A stretch of DNA of 64,000 nucleotides from Saxidomus purpurata (Eukaryota > Mollusca > Bivalvia > Venerida > Veneridae), in contig JAFMSR010000017.1 in NCBI GenBank assembly GCA_022818135.1, positions 3,588,715 through 3,652,714 of the forward strand. Reading direction: 5' to 3'. A program made the translations under genes and the position numbers. Below the pieces are notes generated by a model. That model was given only the letters and a program-made list of their open reading frames with translations, was not told the DNA's origin and made no database searches. Shown one piece after another: positions 34,011 through 47,899 of the stretch (within the stretch, counting starts at the first letter, position 1; every line of letters starts with the position of its first letter).

Positions 34011-37000
34011 ACAGAATATCAAATAATTTCTTTCTGTTTTTGTTAAAAGCAAAACTGAATTCAAAACATAGAATTTAAAAGTTTCTACTAAAAGTTTATA
34101 CAAAAATGTTAGCAAGTCGTTTGCTGTCTATAGCATGTACATGTATATAGTTTTATTTTGAAAACATGTTTAAAGCTGCCCTACATATCTAACTATTTTA
34201 TTTAAAGTTATCTCGAGATATTTGACCCCTTATTTTTACACGGCTATACAGATATCTTCAATGATCTAATACCATTAAGACAAAACATTTTTCTTTGAGT
34301 GTTATTTTGCCCATTGTCTTAACTAATTAACCTGCTTTATCAATTAACATGATCTTGTGAAACTCAAGACCCGTTCCGTTGTGTCTCTGCGGCTCCGTGG
34401 TCTCGAACAAAGGAAATGTCTCTAGATATGATCTGTTTGGTACCCGTCCATGCCTTTTTGTGTAATCATAGAAATAAATAGAACAATTTCGCGCTACAAA
34501 CTGTGATATATGTCTAGTCACGTTTTGTTAACCAAGATGGTCCAAACATGGCATTGTTCACGGTTTCAAAGATGTTTACATTATGTATTTAATATTTATA
34601 ACGGTCAAGAAAGTGTCCTTTTGTCTAATATCGCAATATTTTCCACAGACTTTATACAATACAAGAACTGTCCGGTTATGAAATTACACACAACGTTAGG
34701 CAGTTATTCTTTCCCATAGTTATTTCTTAGATATCATTGTCCTGTCTACTATTGCCTTACAATATGTAGCCCATCATTTCATGTTACCAGTAAGAAAGAT
34801 GATGCCATCATCAGCAAACATTACTTTTGACAAACCGCCTCGTTTCAGAATATTCACCTCACGTAACGTCATGTCACCAATATTTACGATCAGTCGTTGT
34901 ACTTCTTTTTGTTTTGCTGATGTCATAAATGACTAACTGCAACAATAAGCTTTCAGTTTGTCGATTATCTTAGCGCACCCCAAAGAACTGAAACATGCCA
35001 AAGTAAACTTGTCAAAAAAGAACGGGTGGTAACCAGGACTCTCATAGTATTTTATCATAAATTTTAAAATGTTTATATCTAAAAAAAACTTTTTTTGTTG
35101 ACTTGACGTTTTTTTGTATGTATATGCGGGTTTCTTTTGAATGCATCATATCGTCTTAAGACGTGTTCACCTTAATTCGCATCTTCGGACTTCTTTGAAA
35201 ATACTGCAATGTACAAAGGTATCATGCAGCTTTCTACTTTTCTTTTTAAGTTTTGATTCGAGGGATTTTATTTACTATTTCTAGCTTGTATTCGACAACG
35301 CTGATTTTGCAAGTGGCTGGACCATTTTCTAATTTTAAATATTGGACACTATGGGGCTAGGATATGTGGTAATAAATAAAACACAACAACAGCACACACA
35401 CAGCATATCAAACGCTTTAGTATATATTTCACAACAAAATGGACCTTTTGTATTTTGGGCTCAGATAGGGGTCTCTGGGCAAAGGTTGTTGGATACAAGG
35501 ACCTTTTTTCTTCATTTTTTCATCACAGGTACAGCACTGCATCATCTGCAAGGATCCACTGGATGTTAACTACGTCGATGGTGTCCATGACGTCACAGAA
35601 AAGCTCGTGACGTTACGTGACAGCAGTTAGTTTGAAAAAAAAAACTAAAGAGCAAAACACTCAACACGCAATAAAACTTTGCTTTGTAAAATGTCACGCA
35701 ATTTAATGTTAGTATATAACTTTTTTAAGTAAAGAGCACACCAAACTGTTTTGCATTCATATTTTAAGACAGCGCACGCAGAAAACGCAAAAAAAAATGC
35801 AATCGCACGTCAACCCTTTACGTTACCTTGGTGATTTAACCTTATAATAGTCCAATTTTGTAATATAACTTCACAACTTAAAGAATGAAAATAAAATGTA
35901 TCCGAAAACAAGAAAATATAATGTAGAATCATTAGCAAATCGCAGAAATGTTGCATTTGAAAAACAGATTCTGCCGAAGAACAAACATGGCGTCCCACTT
36001 CACCCGCCGAACTATTTGAGGCACGTAACGCTGTCGGTCTGTGCAAGATTATTATCTGGCGAGCCTACAGTAACAAAGGATTTTGGCGAACACTCCGTTG
36101 TCCATATCAACAGATAATAACAAATATCTTATAACAAAACGTAAAAAATACTTAAGTCGTTAATGCCCATTGATATGTAAATGCTCTCTGCTGTTGCAGA
36201 GGTAGTCCCCGTTAATTAAAAACAGACCTGGCACAGAATTATTGAAGTGTATTGTGTCTATGACTTAACAATAGACTATGCTTTATTTTTTATCACGGTA
36301 TGATTTATTAAGTTTTTATCAAAATGATATCCGAGGATTGAAAAATTGAGAAAAAAAATATAAATATCATTAAGCACAGTTTGCATAAGTCAGAGATGGA
36401 CAACAAAAACAACAACAACGGTCAACGACAAAGATATGGAAGATAAACACGGCAACACATGTTGAAGCAAAAGCACAATTTGACCCTGGAGAACGACTTT
36501 TAAAAAGACATTAAAGGTCACAAAAACATTGAAAGTTATCTCAAAACTTGTTTATTTATCAGATCTAAACGACCATCTCAACTGTACTAGACAATAAACT
36601 TTTTTTAACCGGATCGAAAACGCGACTATTGTCTTTCAGTAATTTTAAGGGAAAACGATACATAGATATAAACAGTTTTGAAATACAGATGTAGTTTTAA
36701 TACCCGTATAAAGAATGATATTGTTAATCTAATATAGAAGTTCAAAGTTAAATCTACGTCTGGTCAAACCACATTATTAAACACGGTCTGTTAAAAACTT
36801 TCCATTTAATAAAATCCTATATAAATCGTTTTAGCAAATAATCTTCTTATTTGTGGCGCAATCGTTTTGAAAAATCACGAAGTTTTATAACTAATACGCT
36901 AAAATCACCTCTTCTTGAACTTTCCTTTTCAATAATGATATATTCTGAAGCCGTTGATAATACCAAATAGCTGAAACGTAATTCCTTAAAGGTCTTACGA

Positions 37001-37200
37001 TCATATTTCCTTAATAAAGCTTTTGACCAGTTTGACACTAATACATATATTTTGTTATAGGATATTCGTATCAGAGCTAAGAACCTTTTTTTTTTACATG
37101 AAACTCAAGTTTTAAAGTTAATTTTACGGGAAACGTGGCTAATTTGAAATAATTTGTACATCATTAACAATAAACCCGCAAATCTACCGTAACGAGTGTG
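34011..37200. other. Non-coding stretch upstream of the RBM24-like gene
   Basis: No recognised gene or repeat arms. TGACGTCA-like and TGACGT motifs cluster at about 35,588-35,622, which could bind CREB/AP-1 factors, but nothing else supports a regulatory role. Confidence 0.4.
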
Positions 37201-37663
37201 GTGCATGAGGGCGGGACTAAGATATCGAGGAAGGCGGAGAATAACGGCTTTTCACGTGAAGTTTACAATCTACTTCGTATATCGGGGGTAGGTATAGTGG
37301 GCGGAGCTAACCTTAAACCCGATAATTCTTTTGTAGTGGAAAATGTATAGTTCCTTTATCAGAACGTTAGGCACAGTGGAGCTACTGAACTTCAGCTGGA
37401 GGACTTTATAACTTATTCCAGTTCTGTTAAACTCGTTTACTGTACTTGGAGAATAAATTCTGGAAATAAAGTAGCAGAATAGGTTATTAATAACACTTAA
37501 TACGTTAGATATATACACAGGAACGTACAGTGTTAAAGTGATATTGGAAAATCTTAAGTAAACACGAATGAAGAAAATATAGGAAGTTTAAAGATTTTAA
37601 TCGAGCAGTATTTCATATTTTAGATTTCTTTTAGTCGGTGTGTATTCTATCCTATCATAAACT
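37201..37663 (+). promoter_or_regulatory. Putative promoter and 5' UTR of the RBM24-like gene
   Basis: A locally GC-richer patch about 360-460 bp before the start codon contains GGGCGGGAC (37,210), an E box CACGTG (37,253-37,258) and a GC box GGGCGG (37,299-37,304). No TATA box is placed convincingly. The following sequence to 37,663 would be 5' UTR or proximal promoter. The transcription start cannot be seen from sequence alone. Confidence 0.45.
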
Positions 37664-37742
37664 ATGGCAGCTCCTTCCATTACTCAAAAAGACACAACAT
37701 TCACAAAAATATTTGTTGGAGGTCTACCTTACCACACAACAG
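37664..37742 (+). CDS. RBM24: RBM24/RBM38-like RNA-binding protein, coding exon 1
   Basis: Exon 1 encodes 26 complete residues plus one base. After a short N-terminus the peptide reads QKDTTFTKIFVGGLPYHTT, essentially the start of vertebrate RBM24 and RBM38, including the RNP2 motif KIFVGGL. The family (C. elegans SUP-12, vertebrate RBM24 and RBM38) binds GU-rich RNA through one RRM and controls muscle splicing and mRNA stability. The ATG at 37,664 was chosen because it opens MAAPSIT directly before the conserved block; its context (AACTATGG) is acceptable. The exon ends at a consensus donor, G|GTAAAT, leaving phase 1. Invertebrates usually have one gene for both vertebrate paralogues, so RBM24 versus RBM38 cannot be separated here. 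Confidence 0.93.
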
Positions 37743-38581
37743 GTAAATAAAACTTTTTTCTATTTGTTCTTCTGTCTCTTTTTGATGAAAATGTAGTGTG
37801 TATATTTCTTGTTTTGTACAATGTTTCACTGTCTTATATTGATTAAAGAATTAACTTAACTCTTAAGTCCCACAGGTGCAGTTTGATGTAATTTAATGCT
37901 AGCAAGCAATTAAGCTCGCATTACTACTGCATTAAGGTTTAATTCACAGTGAAAAAGTTCAATGTTACTTTACTTTGATGTTTGCTTAGATGCAACGGTA
38001 GGGTTTCAAAGCATTGTACATGGCCATTTGCAGTACTTTAATTCAGCAGTAAAAATGCAAAAAAGACAATTATATTTGTAGCACGAGAACAAGAAAAAAC
38101 GCTCGAAAGTGGTATTTGGTCAAATGTACGGTTTTCTCGTGCTTAGTTTAATGTGTCAAGACAGCTGACTAGCTACTTCAATTAGAAATTTAGGAAAGCC
38201 GAACAAGAAAAAAAATTCTTGAACATTAGTCATATTTCTAGGTATTGGACCCTCGTCTCCCCGCAACTTTGTTCATCACGTAACCATAGTTCACGACAGT
38301 GGTAATTTTTGGTTAATGCTTTCAGTTGTTTGACCACATCTGTCATTGTTCAAAGCTTCGGCTTTTAAAGTTTAGCTGGGACTGAGCAAGCTCCCTCAGA
38401 TAGAGGTCATGGGCCCCGAACTAAGAAATATGGGGACCACTAGGACTTTGCCTTTATGTTTTCTTTGCTACGAAACGTAATTTATTTTTATAGTTAAGGT
38501 GATCTCGTGCATTCTTCATTACGTGTATGGAACGCCGTCACAGTCATACTGTACATGTATATTTATCCTGTATCATTTCAG

Positions 38582-38679
38582 ATAAATCGTTACGAGAATT
38601 TTTTGACAAATTTGGAGAAATTGAAGAAGCAGTTGTGATAACAGACAGACAGACAGGAAAGAGTCGAGGATATGGATTT
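38582..38679 (+). CDS. RBM24: RBM24/RBM38-like RNA-binding protein, coding exon 2
   Basis: It follows an 839-bp intron with acceptor TATCATTTCAG. Joined in phase, it adds 33 residues, beginning [20 protein letters not shown] and ending [13 protein letters not shown], again nearly identical to the family. The donor (TTT|GTAAGT) falls within RNP1: KSRGYGF is here and the final valine must come from the next exon. That exon, expected to open with Val-Thr-Met-Ala-Asp, was not found up to 64,000 apart from the 500-N gap, so only about half of the RRM is present. Reading past the donor reaches a stop soon after, as expected for intron. Confidence 0.93.
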
Positions 38680-41600
38680 GTAAGTGAAATATTCATTAAG
38701 CTAATTTGCATATCATTTGCATAAGAAGGAGAAAAAATGTGTTCTCCCTTTCGAGGGAGAAGGTGTTTGAAGGTTAAATGTGCTTTTATATTGTTAAAAA
38801 AGGTATGTGAGAGAAGTCGTAAGTCTGTAGAGTATTCGTGGATGTAAATTAGGAAAAGTTAAAAAAAATATGTGGATTACAAATGGTACAGTTACCGTAA
38901 GTAAGGCGTGGGTTTGCGGTGGAACCGTTTCGTGTTTCAGTAGTTTGTAAATTTCTCGTAGACTTTTTAGACCCTTTTCTCGGTCACTGGTTTTAATCTT
39001 TTGCATGCAATTCACATTGTGTTCCGAGAGTTTACTTTCTTTTTTAAAAATGTATTCTGCCAGATTTACACTGAGTGTTGATTTTCTTATATAACAGTCC
39101 TCTTTTATATCTTCGAGTGAAGTGAGTTTGTTTTTTGCATTTGTATACCCTTGAAGCTTTGATTGTTTGGAAACAGACTATATTTCTATGATTGGTTTTA
39201 TTTTTGTAGACGTGTTTGAACATCCCCTATACATGTACACTTTTCAAACATCATCATTTCTAACAGATAATTGCATTTTTGATGTCTGTTTTATAACACC
39301 GAACTTACTTCTTATTAAGCCTCAGACGCCAAATTTTCACTCACACCGTCAGTAAAATGTTACAACTTAAATTTCAGTGTAAATCATATTACCATAAAAA
39401 CTGCCAGTGTAAAAGTGATTAACCGGTATATGTATATAACCCATAAGCTGAAAGAAAGGGGCCTGACCTCTTTCAGTAATAAAACAGATTTTGCCAATCA
39501 AACAGTTCATAAACACTAAGGGACCCCGGTGTCTTTCTCTGGAACTCGCTGCTTCGGAGATACATGTGGTTCCATTCACAGAAATTATCTCAGCTATGTA
39601 CATTCAGCCTCATTCTGTCAGAGTGTACTGATAGAAAATATGAAAACCGCAAACATATGTCTTCTAGCATTATTCTGATAATGGAAACGAGAGAATGAAA
39701 TATTTTTCTCGCTTTTAAGTTGCAGCACGCGTTAGAAATAAGCATAACACACCACAGAAAACCTCTGCTGATGCCTTCGAGTTTGAGAACATCATGTGAC
39801 ACATGTACTAACAATAAAGCACGAAACAAAATACTCATGGCGTTCTGTACTACAGCATATTTGTTCGCAAAAAATGCATTGTGGGAAGAAATCCAAAAAT
39901 ATTTACACACTGCATGTTATGGCACTGAGTACTTAAAATACATTTTATACCTATGTAATACTGATAATTATCAAGAATTATACGGCATCTTACTGTGAAG
40001 GCAGTCAGTTTCCCCTGATAATCGAACACAAAGATCTAACATGCAAATTCTCGTATATGTGTTAAACATATTAAAACATCAAGAGTGAAATTTTACGATG
40101 CTTTCTTATATTAATTCCAATAATAACAGTAGCAGCGTGCATGTTATCTTTATTCTGAAACTTTGTATTATAAAACAATTATTATTTCTTTGTTTTGTAA
40201 TGGTTATAAGTGATAGGAACATACTTTGGCATGCGTATATAACGTTTAAACTTATTCAAAGGTCATATTTGTATCGTGTTTATTTATCGTAGGGTCGTAC
40301 AATTTAACAGCGTTTTGCCCACTCAAAAAGACAGTGCCAGAACTTTCAACATTCGTTAAAGTCACGTGACTTGTGATAATAAAAGAAAACCATGGATTTT
40401 CAAAGTAACGTTTTGCAGTAGAATTATGGTAAAAAAAGTAACTATAGACTGAAGTGAAATTTATTGAAAACGGAAATAACGACCACTTTTATATTATTTA
40501 CTCTGAGAAACAATCTATAAAACTTAAACCACTGTTCAAATAAAGGTGACACATGCGTTGTAGGTTTAAACGAGGTCGTGTAACATAGCTAGCTGGTTTT
40601 GCATGACTCAGGTAGAAACACATGTATAAGACTGACAGAGCTTTGTTTCTAATCTAGAAAAAAATACACCAAAAACAATTTTCAAAATACGTCGTAAACA
40701 AAGATTGCGTGTTTAACTTTGCAACCGCGAAATTTGACACCCAAAACACAAAACGACCGTTATGTGAAAATGATTTAGTAGAAATGTTTTTTTACATAGT
40801 ATTTAACGTCCTAAACAAGCTTCGATATTGGGTATTCATCAGTTTTGTAAGGGGTTATTTGACGGGCGAAAACCTTTTAACAAAACAAGAGAAAAGCTAA
40901 ACCACGTTTATTGTGTGACAAAATGGATGTATAATAAAATTCACCACCCGTTTGAAATGTTTTTAGAATGGGAAACATAATATACTTTGAAAGTCATAAA
41001 TGCGAGACTATAGATTTCATTTAACTCGTACAAAAGGGGCTAGAATTCATACCTGTTATTTTAAAAAAGCCAAGCTAGATTTTTAGGTTGTGAAACATGG
41101 GCAAAATAAACAAAAAGGGGTCAGAAATACAAGTACCACTTATTTGAATCGTTTCATTTTGGTTTGAAGAGTTCATACTATATGCAGATTGAGCTACTTG
41201 GTCACATCTGGGTCTTAATGACCCAGGTAACTTACAGTTTCAGGGAGGAGTTTGCTGTTGTAAGTTTAGACAAGTAAAGTAATACACAGACGGCCTTCTT
41301 TTAGAAATAACGTTTACACAGGTATTTGATCATTTTAATCAAACTATGTCAATTTGTGACCATAAATACCTAATAAAATAATATTTATATATCATTTTAC
41401 GACAATGCCCGGGGGATCACGTAACGAATTACGATACATTCTCCTTATTGGATAATAGAATAATAAAATGTCAATATTTTCATGTTTTCCTCAAACTTTA
41501 AATTCTCATAGTATTGAAAAAGATTAGTCACAGCCTTGTATTCACAACAAAATTGTAATTTAAATGTCATAAAGCGTTTTATCTAACTTTTGAATTTATT

Positions 41601-41750
41601 ACCTTAAAACATTTTTACGTGTTAAGACTGGGTCATGCAGCACGCTGCATTTAGCCGAAAGTAATTAAAGTACCGGAAAGAGCATTGAAAACTTCTATAG
41701 TGTTAAAAGCCAAACCGTGTTGAGTACTCCAATAGTTTCGTTTGTATTTT
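38680..41750. other. Intronic sequence, presumably of the RBM24-like gene
   Basis: No exon 3 candidate is recognisable on the plus strand. The opposing frames of 106 and 92 codons at 39,590-39,998 overlap each other on opposite strands and show no domain. The reading as intron rests on the gene continuing to the right beyond this window. Confidence 0.45.
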
Positions 41751-41880
41751 TATAAACTGTGAGGTCCTGGCATTGTGGGGTAGGTCTGACTCTAGAACCT
41801 GAGGTCTGCGGTTTGATTCTGAGTGAAATGAATTGTTCTCCTTCGCATGTTTCAATAATATCTCTAAGTAGCAACATGTA
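41751..41880 (+). repeat. Possible tRNA-headed SINE fragment
   Basis: CTGGCATTGTGGGGTAGGTC resembles an A-box region and GCGGTTTGATTCTGAG a decayed B box about 35 bp later. No second copy occurs in the window. Confidence 0.35.
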
Positions 41881-44800
41881 AATAAATGTACTTTTGTAGT
41901 TAAAATAAGCACCTTTAATACTACACGTAAGAAGAATCTAACATCTTCTATGTATAATGATTCAGACGGGCCTTCAAGCAGAATACAGACTTTTTGACAT
42001 TCTAACCTTCAGTAAAATATTTATTTGCCCCAAGGAACACTCAGGCAAATGATATAACTCATTATAGATTGTTTTCATACCATGTACTTGGGTTTAGACA
42101 GTTTTTATAAACAAAACACGAAACATAGTGGAGCAAAGTACGAGGTATTAGATTAACGGTGTTTGGGAATATTTCTCCTCTTAATTTTAGGGCAAAAGAA
42201 GTACCCAACAGATGGAAAACTGTTTGCAAGGATTGCCTTGCTTGTTTATTTGGAGGTATTCGTTTTCAGAACGTTATTTTTCCAGCGTTCAAACTTCAGC
42301 TACAAAAAAAAATGAAAATGGAACACAAAACACGGGGTGTCTGCAGGGTCAGACTAAACTGTAAACGAATTACTTTTGTTTGTAAGACATCTCATGGTCG
42401 TTGTATGACATTTATGCTTATGATGAGATGAAATTCTTGTAACAGAGGTCAATCTGTCTGTCCTAGATAAAACACTTAAGTATTAATGTTTTGTTATACA
42501 GTGATCGGTTACTGAACGCTAGACCCCTGATCTGGATAGCGTAAAGTGCGTTTGTTTCAGTGTCCTTGACCTTAATCAAAGATGTGAAGGGATGTTGCCA
42601 AGAAATCCTGCCAGTTGATGAAATTATTTTGCTTCACAAATTATAGTGATGTAAGAAGGGCTGTCTTGATAACAGCCGTTAACCGTATCTAAGTAAAATG
42701 CAAGTTTCAATGTTTGACTTACACTTCATTATCGGCATTCAGATTTCAAAAAAATAGTAACAGGATTTTCCTTTTTTTAATTTGAAAATACAGACAGATG
42801 TATATCCGCTTTTCGTCTGAACGAACTCTTAATTAAAAAAATAACGGAATTCTGAAAGCATCTGCCAGTATACACAGCGTGTACATGTCTGCTAATAACT
42901 CTTCTCTCACGGGTTTAATGACCCCTAAAATGGCTACCGAGCTTCAAAGCTAAGTTAAAAGTATTCGAAATAACAGGATTTAAGTATCATTTACAATTCT
43001 ATTTCTCTACTGTGCAACCCAACCACCCACTCACTCACTGCAAATCGTAAATGTGAAAAGTTTTATCGAAAATTCCAATCGCAACACTCATTATCTGTTA
43101 CATAGTATTATATGAACTGCGAGTGAATTATTAGTGTTTTCATGAAATACTTATCAAGTCTGAAAATCTAGGCTTTGTAGGTCATATATTAGTGGAAACA
43201 ATCAATCAGCTGTTTGATCAGAAAGTTCACGCTGCGCGTGTTATAGTTTATTTCAGAGTCGTATTGCATTCAGACACGAGTTGAATGCACAGCACGAGAT
43301 TTTTGATACTCGAAGATTACACGTGCGTTCTTTGTCTGTATGTAAACACTGGTAATCGTTATGTTTACGGTTCAAAATAAGGTATGCGTTTTTTTTCTGG
43401 TATCAGAATAAAAGTTGGAAAACATTCATATGTGCTTGTGAAGATATACTCAAAGTTTATTAATCTGTCTGTCAAGATTTATACTTCAGTTTTAGAGACA
43501 CAAACTACTAAATCATAACTGTATGCAAATAAGAAAACGATTGTTTTGTCCCAAGACACCCGTAATTCGATACCCTAGAAACACTGTTTAAGCAAGACAT
43601 TAAAGAGAAAACAGAACATGGACGCTGAAGAATATCTACCAATGCAGGGCTAGCGCTGGCATAAGGAAATGCCAAAATTGGCTTCAAAAGGTTTAGCTTG
43701 TAAACGGAAAGGACATGTTTTGTGTGCTGTGCCAACAGCGTTTCATGGGGAAAAATGGCTCAAAGAAAACATGAGCCAGTGCTAGTCATACAATTAGATC
43801 CCAGATACTAAGTGTAACAAAAGTCAAGTTAAACTTTACTCTCCTGGCGGCATTTGATTCTGCCTTCGTACTAGTGCAGACCATGACCAAGGTTGCACAT
43901 CCATGCAGTCTGATGATGAGCTGGATTTTTCACTGTTAAGTCGTTAGATTTTCCGTGAGCACGCCTTTGAACAACTAGTGGTCCTGCCCAAACTAAATGA
44001 TGGACAATGTGATACCCCCCCCCCTCCCATGAGTGTGTAGCTGCTAAAGAAATTACTGAACGATACGTTTCAAGGTCGCACAACATAAATAATTAGAAAA
44101 TACTTGAGAAAATGCTAATTATTTACTAAACTTCATTAAGATCAAACATATCTGCAGATTCTATCACTGCAATCCGCGACAACATCAGTTATGACTAGAC
44201 TCTGTTGCATGTAAAGCACTTTTCCATGCACAATATCATCAGTTTTCGCGCATTTAATACACAAAACATCTATCTTTAAATTGCATTTTCTTATCTTTCA
44301 TCAATAATTATTATTATAAATAATGTTCGAAGAGATTATATCAAAGTTTTCGGTTGAAAAATAACAACACTAGTGTTTTTCCCAACTTCCCCTACCTACC
44401 AAAGCATTCATTGCTGACTGAATTTTACATTTTTGGATGCGCTCATAAAAATAACACCATCGTGCAAATCGCAAAGATAAGAAAGATTTTCAAAATGATG
44501 TAAACCTATTGGTGTATCTACGATACGAAGGAATTCTTCTTAAATACGTTTATTTCATTGAAAGATTGAAGGGTAGATTTAAGGGTTTCCTTTCTTGTTG
44601 TCTCTGAGTCATACATTTTACATGAAAATTAAAACAAACATGTACCCGCTTAATTGTGCATAATATGCACTTATGAACAGTCATGAACATAATATATAAA
44701 GTCTAACAATATTTCGGATTTAATATTTTATCAAAATTCATTTTTTAATTAACACCAACGTATAATAGACCTGTAAAAATCAGAAGGATGTAAATTGCTT

Positions 44801-47276
44801 TAATCAAGGTCAAACTTAAGTTTGTTCCCGAGGCTAAATAACTTAGACTGCAATCTTCTTCAAATATCGTCTAAATTTGGTTATCCAATATCCAAATATC
44901 ATTTAAAACACCTGTTATCATGTCATTTTCATGAAAACGTTATTATTATACCCATAGACACATTAGTGGGAGTTAATCTTCGTAAAAAAATACCTGACCT
45001 GGCATTGATAATGAGTCGGAAAATTGACGTGACCTGCAGACACCACCGTCTCTGTCTGTTAGATTGACGAGTAGCTAAAACCCCGTTATCGGAACCGGTA
45101 GCCCGATATTCATGGTTCAGTGAGAACACTTATATCCTCACCTGAACTATGAAATATCGTAGTGTCTGTTCATTTTTTTTTTTTCAGAGAAAATGAAATT
45201 GCTGCCATTCTTACGCCTTGTGTAGAAAATTAGCATACATTATATCTGGCTATCAACACTATATAATGGGTTATATAAAAGTAAAGAAAAAAACGGCAGT
45301 TATCGCATTTAAACTTTATACAATAGCATAGGTATCAATACGGTAATCAAGTAATCGCTCGTCTGTAAAGCTTGCTTCTAATATGTCATAAAAACGAATT
45401 AATGTTGTAGATGAAACACCTGATCAGGATAAAACTTGTTCAAACGCATACACTTAAAATGTACTTTTTAACAAAGACTGCCATCATCATTGTGACATCA
45501 TGCCTGGTACATATGATAGCTTATTACATTTTGAAATACATGCCCGTACATGAAGAATAAACTACGAAACCCCTTATTATTCAAAAAGTCATCTTATTTA
45601 TCATTATTTATCACACGTTCTCATGGAATAGAAATTTAACTGTGAATTGCCAAATACATTGTATGTCTCGGGTCCATTCATAACAAACTGGCATCGGATC
45701 CCATATATCACGCGATAAATAAAGAAACTATAAAATAAATGAATGTCAATTATTGCAAACTACGTTTCAAGATATTGGATAGACTTTTCATGTGCAGACG
45801 ACACTTTTCTGATAGAAGTTAATTTCATTGGTCAGCCTTTAGACAACACTGTCACTTATAAGCTACTAACTGTCTTGAAACAGATAATAGCCGAAATGCA
45901 GCGAGTCTGAAACAGAAATGCAAAAGACAATCTATAAAAGATGGTCCATTCGATTTCAACTCTTTGAATGACACGTGACACGTGACGAATAGCACAGTTA
46001 CCGTACACTGTTAAATATCCCGTCCCATCGTAACGTACCCGAATAACGCGCATAAATCTACTTTTACTCAACCACACGAAAACGAGAATGCTATTGTAAA
46101 GACGTAAGATTCTGATTTTATTGTAGTTAGCGAATTGTAAAAACCTGCTATACCAGCGAAAAAATTCTATAAAGATCCGATCATTCATCATGATAAAAAG
46201 ACGCACTTTTGCTATTTCCATCAAAATCTGTCCAACTATTTGTAAACGCAGACATTATAATATTATTATGAGTGTATGTTTTTGTAATAAAGCTAAGTAT
46301 TTAGCATAAGACCTTGTACTTTGATACACGACCGGTCGGGCATTAGTCTTAGAATGAAATAGTAGAGATTCTATCGTTTTTGTTGGCTCGAACTTTCCCA
46401 CATGATGGTTTAGTAACCATTGTGCTTTTATTGGTACTATATGTACAGAATATGCATGACTGACGTAATTGTACAGTACAGTTAGTGCACGATAAATTTA
46501 CAGTCGAAAATTCAGTTCTAAATTATTTGTTTATACCGAAATACCGCTACCCTGTCGACTGAACATCGATGTCCGTCCTTAGATAGATTTGACGTTTTCT
46601 TTCATCTACCACAGAGCACATGGCAGAAAAATGAGACTAGCGCTCGGAACTCTGCGCGTTGCAGGGCCAGCCGATGATTCTGCATGGTTTTATATCTCCC
46701 CAATGCTATTGCTTCAACAGTTCACGCCGCATAGACAAACTATGTTTTACTTGCTATTGAGATTTCTGAAGCATACAACTTCTTCAAATTTTCAAGTGGA
46801 ATGTATCATTAAAACAAAATTCGTAAATTACTTACGCCATGCTTATGAGATTAAAGTAAATAATGGAAAAGTTGTAAAGTGTGTGTGGTTGCGTCAAAAA
46901 GGGGTGCCACAAATAACTAACTTAAAGTTCACGCTAAAAGTTATTAGAGATCTTGATGTGTTAGTGTCTTTAAATAGAACGCCGATGATGTAAACAAGAC
47001 AGAATAATGTCTATAGAAACTGCGAATTTAATAAGAAAGTATATTGCTTTATGCTGTGATTATGAATTACCAGGACTGAGGAATGTCTCCTTTTTGACTT
47101 GACTTTTGTGTAACAATATTTCTTTATAATGTGCCGATGAATCGTAAGTAAGTTACTTCTAAGACGTTGGCAAGTAAAGACGGTTAAGTCTGCTGTTGAA
47201 ACCACTTTAGTCTCTGTCTCTCTCTGTCCCAATTGTGTCCGTGTGTCTGTCCCAATTGTGTCTGTGTGTCTGTCTC
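41881..47276. other. Long non-coding stretch, with one possible old repeat
   Basis: No gene recognised. 43,876-44,010 (with GACCATGACCAAGGTTGCAC and AACTAGTGGTCCTGCCCAAA) looks like a dispersed repeat type I associate with bivalves, but there is no second copy here to confirm it. A poly-C tract lies at about 44,016-44,030. The 134-codon frame at 46,589-46,993 has no recognised domain. The last 60 bp before the gap are TCTG/TGTC-rich. Confidence 0.4.
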
Positions 47277-47776
47277 NNNNNNNNNNNNNNNNNNNNNNNN
47301 NNNNNNNNNNNNNNNNNNNNNNNNNNNNNNNNNNNNNNNNNNNNNNNNNNNNNNNNNNNNNNNNNNNNNNNNNNNNNNNNNNNNNNNNNNNNNNNNNNNN
47401 NNNNNNNNNNNNNNNNNNNNNNNNNNNNNNNNNNNNNNNNNNNNNNNNNNNNNNNNNNNNNNNNNNNNNNNNNNNNNNNNNNNNNNNNNNNNNNNNNNNN
47501 NNNNNNNNNNNNNNNNNNNNNNNNNNNNNNNNNNNNNNNNNNNNNNNNNNNNNNNNNNNNNNNNNNNNNNNNNNNNNNNNNNNNNNNNNNNNNNNNNNNN
47601 NNNNNNNNNNNNNNNNNNNNNNNNNNNNNNNNNNNNNNNNNNNNNNNNNNNNNNNNNNNNNNNNNNNNNNNNNNNNNNNNNNNNNNNNNNNNNNNNNNNN
47701 NNNNNNNNNNNNNNNNNNNNNNNNNNNNNNNNNNNNNNNNNNNNNNNNNNNNNNNNNNNNNNNNNNNNNNNNNNNN
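47277..47776. other. Assembly gap of 500 N
   Basis: Exactly 500 unknown bases, the usual placeholder for a gap of unknown size. The left edge is a TGTC-type simple repeat, which may have blocked assembly. Open frames that appear to cross it are artefacts. Confidence 0.99.
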
Positions 47777-47899
47777 ATGCTAGCAATTTATTAATTTTAT
47801 TTTTGAGAGCTCTACTTTCACTTTATTTTGGAGTTTTTCACGTATTTCAACAGACATTGTTCGTTTCAATTTCACTACTCTGCTTTATACAATTAGATC

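Noticed and set aside
38515..38545. TATGGAACGCC word near exon 2, like the boundary word of the 21-bp repeat region
   Set aside because: No 21-bp units follow it, so a single 11-bp match is not enough to call a copy.
43871..44086. 71-codon minus-strand frame ending at a poly-C tract
   Set aside because: It overlies a probable old dispersed repeat and shows no protein family features.
46589..46993. 134-codon frame, one of the longest clean frames in the window
   Set aside because: No recognised domain, no splice or promoter support, and a length expected by chance in 64 kb.
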